Positions 62,841 to 64,000 of a stretch of DNA of 64,000 nucleotides are shown here, in pieces. A model generated the notes under the pieces. That model searched no databases. It was not told the DNA's origin and saw only the letters and a program-made list of their open reading frames with translations. Numbering within the stretch: position 1 is the stretch's first letter; the number at the start of each line of letters is the position of its first letter. The stretch is taken from positions 7,872 through 71,871 of the forward strand of contig JBCBWU010000006.1 in assembly GCA_039816955.1 (NCBI GenBank). Reading direction: 5' to 3'. Source of the DNA: Lewinella sp039816955. GTDB lineage: Bacteria > Bacteroidota > Bacteroidia > Chitinophagales > Saprospiraceae. Position numbers and translations under genes: made by a program.

Positions 62841-64000
62841 CTAAATAGGTAGTAGGACAATTTTTCCACTAGGTAATGCTCGCTTTTCGGGCCATTCATT
62901 GATATGGAGGAAAGTCTGTTTGTTCACCTGAGGATATTGCTGTAGAAAAGTATCAACGCTCTGCCGTTTAGCAATGCGTTGGCAAGCAATAGGCTGGACG
63001 GGATGCGGTAAACAAAGTATTTCATTGTCCAAGGACACAATTTCGAATAGCGTGCTCGTAAGTTGAAATTCGCTTACGCGCAAGTCTCGTTCCGGCATTT
63101 TATGGAACTGGATAGGGCGATAAAACATCAGCTCTCTTCCTTCGACCAAGGAGTCAAGTGGGCTAAGTTGATTCCAAATGGCTAGCTGTGATGGAGAATA
63201 CTCAGTGCGTGCGGCTACCGATTCCAAGGAATCGCCATCCATGACCAATAGCGAATACTGCTGATAGGCCTCCTCGTGGTCCTGTTCTTGATTGAGGTTG
63301 AAAATCGGTGCCCAGGGCAAAACGGGTTCCTCTGCTAGTTCACCGTACGTTTGCAGATATTCCCACATGGCTGGGACCACACGCTGCGGAAGAATGAGGT
63401 TGTGCCCACCGGGGTAGGCAGGAAGGTATCCTTGGATGAAGCCAGGGTTGAGTCGTTGGATCATATCAATGGGTAAGTCCGTCACCTGTGCGATACGATA
63501 AAAACTCAAAGGAGTAGTGACTACCATACGCTCCAACAACTGCTCGTCTAAACTTGGGAATAGTGGCTCAATTTCGTGAGCGGCAAAGAATTCACACAGG
63601 TAAACTGCAGCAATGAATGCCGGCACGTATTTGCGGGTTTCTCGCGGTAAGTGTCGGCATACGCGCCAAAAGTTTTTGCCTCCGCTGCGGCGCTGCGCAC
63701 GACGTACCCTACCCTTTCCAGCATTATAGGCTGCGATGGCTAAGGACCAATCGCCAAGATAATCGTAAGCACTCTGTAAATAGCGTATGGCACCCTGGGT
63801 AGCGGCGTAGGTATCTAGTCGTTCATCTACTAGGTCGTCCACCAAGAGACCGTATTCTGGAGCTGTTTCGGGCATGAATTGCCATAGTCCTTCAGCGCCT
63901 ACGCGTGACATAGCGTAAGGCCGCAAAGCAGATTCGATTACGGGCAAGTACTTTATCGTTTCTGGTAAGCCTGCAGCGGCCAGTTCTTTTTCAAAAATGG
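62841..64000 (-). CDS. Lytic murein transglycosylase, 5' end beyond the window
   Basis: At least 386 residues are present; the frame is open to base 64000, so the N-terminus is missing. The SLT family 1 domain is clear: VIESALRPYAMSRVGAEGLW, QFMPETA, and YLGDWSLAIAAYNAGKGRVR. The catalytic Glu is in VIESAL. About residues 165-260 (counting from 64000) lack the motifs seen elsewhere, and a LysM-like segment (YSLLVMDGDSLESVAARTEY) lies toward the C-terminus. This resembles MltD-type enzymes that cleave the glycan backbone to 1,6-anhydro-muropeptides. The TTG at 63947 is not the true start, because the SLT fold is already under way there. Confidence 0.88.
   Translation of the reverse strand, partial: IFEKELAAAGLPETIKYLPVIESALRPYAMSRVGAEGLWQFMPETAPEYGLLVDDLVDERLDTYAATQGAIRYLQSAYDYLGDWSLAIAAYNAGKGRVRRAQRRSGGKNFWRVCRHLPRETRKYVPAFIAAVYLCEFFAAHEIEPLFPSLDEQLLERMVVTTPLSFYRIAQVTDLPIDMIQRLNPGFIQGYLPAYPGGHNLILPQRVVPAMWEYLQTYGELAEEPVLPWAPIFNLNQEQDHEEAYQQYSLLVMDGDSLESVAARTEYSPSQLAIWNQLSPLDSLVEGRELMFYRPIQFHKMPERDLRVSEFQLTSTLFEIVSLDNEILCLPHPVQPIACQRIAKRQSVDTFLQQYPQVNKQTFLHINEWPEKRALPSGKIVLLPI

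Noticed and set aside
1..64000. tRNA, rRNA, CRISPR arrays and insertion sequences
   Set aside because: No tRNA-like T-loop/acceptor pairs, no spaced direct repeats, no transposase motifs and no rRNA signatures were found on reading.

Overview
The window looks like chromosomal DNA of a Bacteroidota bacterium, most likely a Saprospiria/Lewinella-type marine lineage. This is inferred from two secreted proteins with C-terminal type IX secretion (Por/T9SS) sorting domains, a DUF6089-type outer-membrane barrel, a DUF4271-hemD pair, a DUF1800/DUF1501 pair, bacillithiol synthesis (bshA), and several promoters resembling the Bacteroidota -7 element TAnnTTTG. No rRNA, tRNA, CRISPR array, prophage or insertion sequence was seen. 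Most of the window is housekeeping DNA with short gaps and many strand switches.

Layout. 1-3.2 kb: end of a Ppx/GppA gene, then an arginine operon (M20 deacylase, acyl-CoA thioesterase, argH). 3.2-6.3 kb: SPOR protein, ankyrin-repeat secreted protein, M15B peptidase lipoprotein. 6.4-8.8 kb: molybdate transporter modABC. 8.9-15.8 kb: secreted M20-like protein, DUF4271-hemD, Nudix hydrolase, hypothetical genes, Tat-exported LD-carboxypeptidase. 15.9-21.6 kb: pyruvate kinase, then acpP-fabF-rnc-SWIM protein. 21.7-24.8 kb: outer-membrane barrel, YjbQ, LysE, flippase-like protein. 24.9-31.7 kb: rhodanese, T9SS protein, and a 1252-residue fusion of two D-Ala-D-Ala ligase domains, a membrane helix and PASTA domains. 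32-43 kb: DksA-like protein, YdeI protein, lipoprotein, metF, small metabolic genes, DUF1800/DUF1501, AIM24-like protein, YceI, MerR/B12-type regulator. 43.6-55.5 kb: CUB/FN3-repeat T9SS protein, bshA, lipid kinase, ABC exporter, YjjX, SulP transporter. 55.6-62.2 kb: a three-gene operon described below. 62.5-64 kb: a small unknown gene and a truncated lytic transglycosylase.

The two most unusual loci are (1) the minus-strand operon 62220-55633, which encodes an EAD11 plus inactive-STAND-like protein, a MoxR AAA+ ATPase, and a 1513-residue membrane protein combining PKD, vWA-like, helical-repeat and FGE-sulfatase/C-type-lectin-fold domains. This looks like a variant of the MoxR-vWA conflict/immunity systems, with the vWA-like and FGE modules fused in one transmembrane polypeptide. 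(2) The Ddl-Ddl-TM-PASTA fusion, in which the two ligase halves have lost different conserved motifs, suggesting subfunctionalised halves tied to a periplasmic peptidoglycan sensor.

Also notable are a MerR/B12-type regulator without the axial histidine, a DksA-like protein with one of four zinc cysteines, an M20 protein with a changed zinc ligand, a secreted protein whose first four modules repeat at exactly 603 nt, and several families of intergenic palindromes. All calls were made by eye from motifs; no database search was run.
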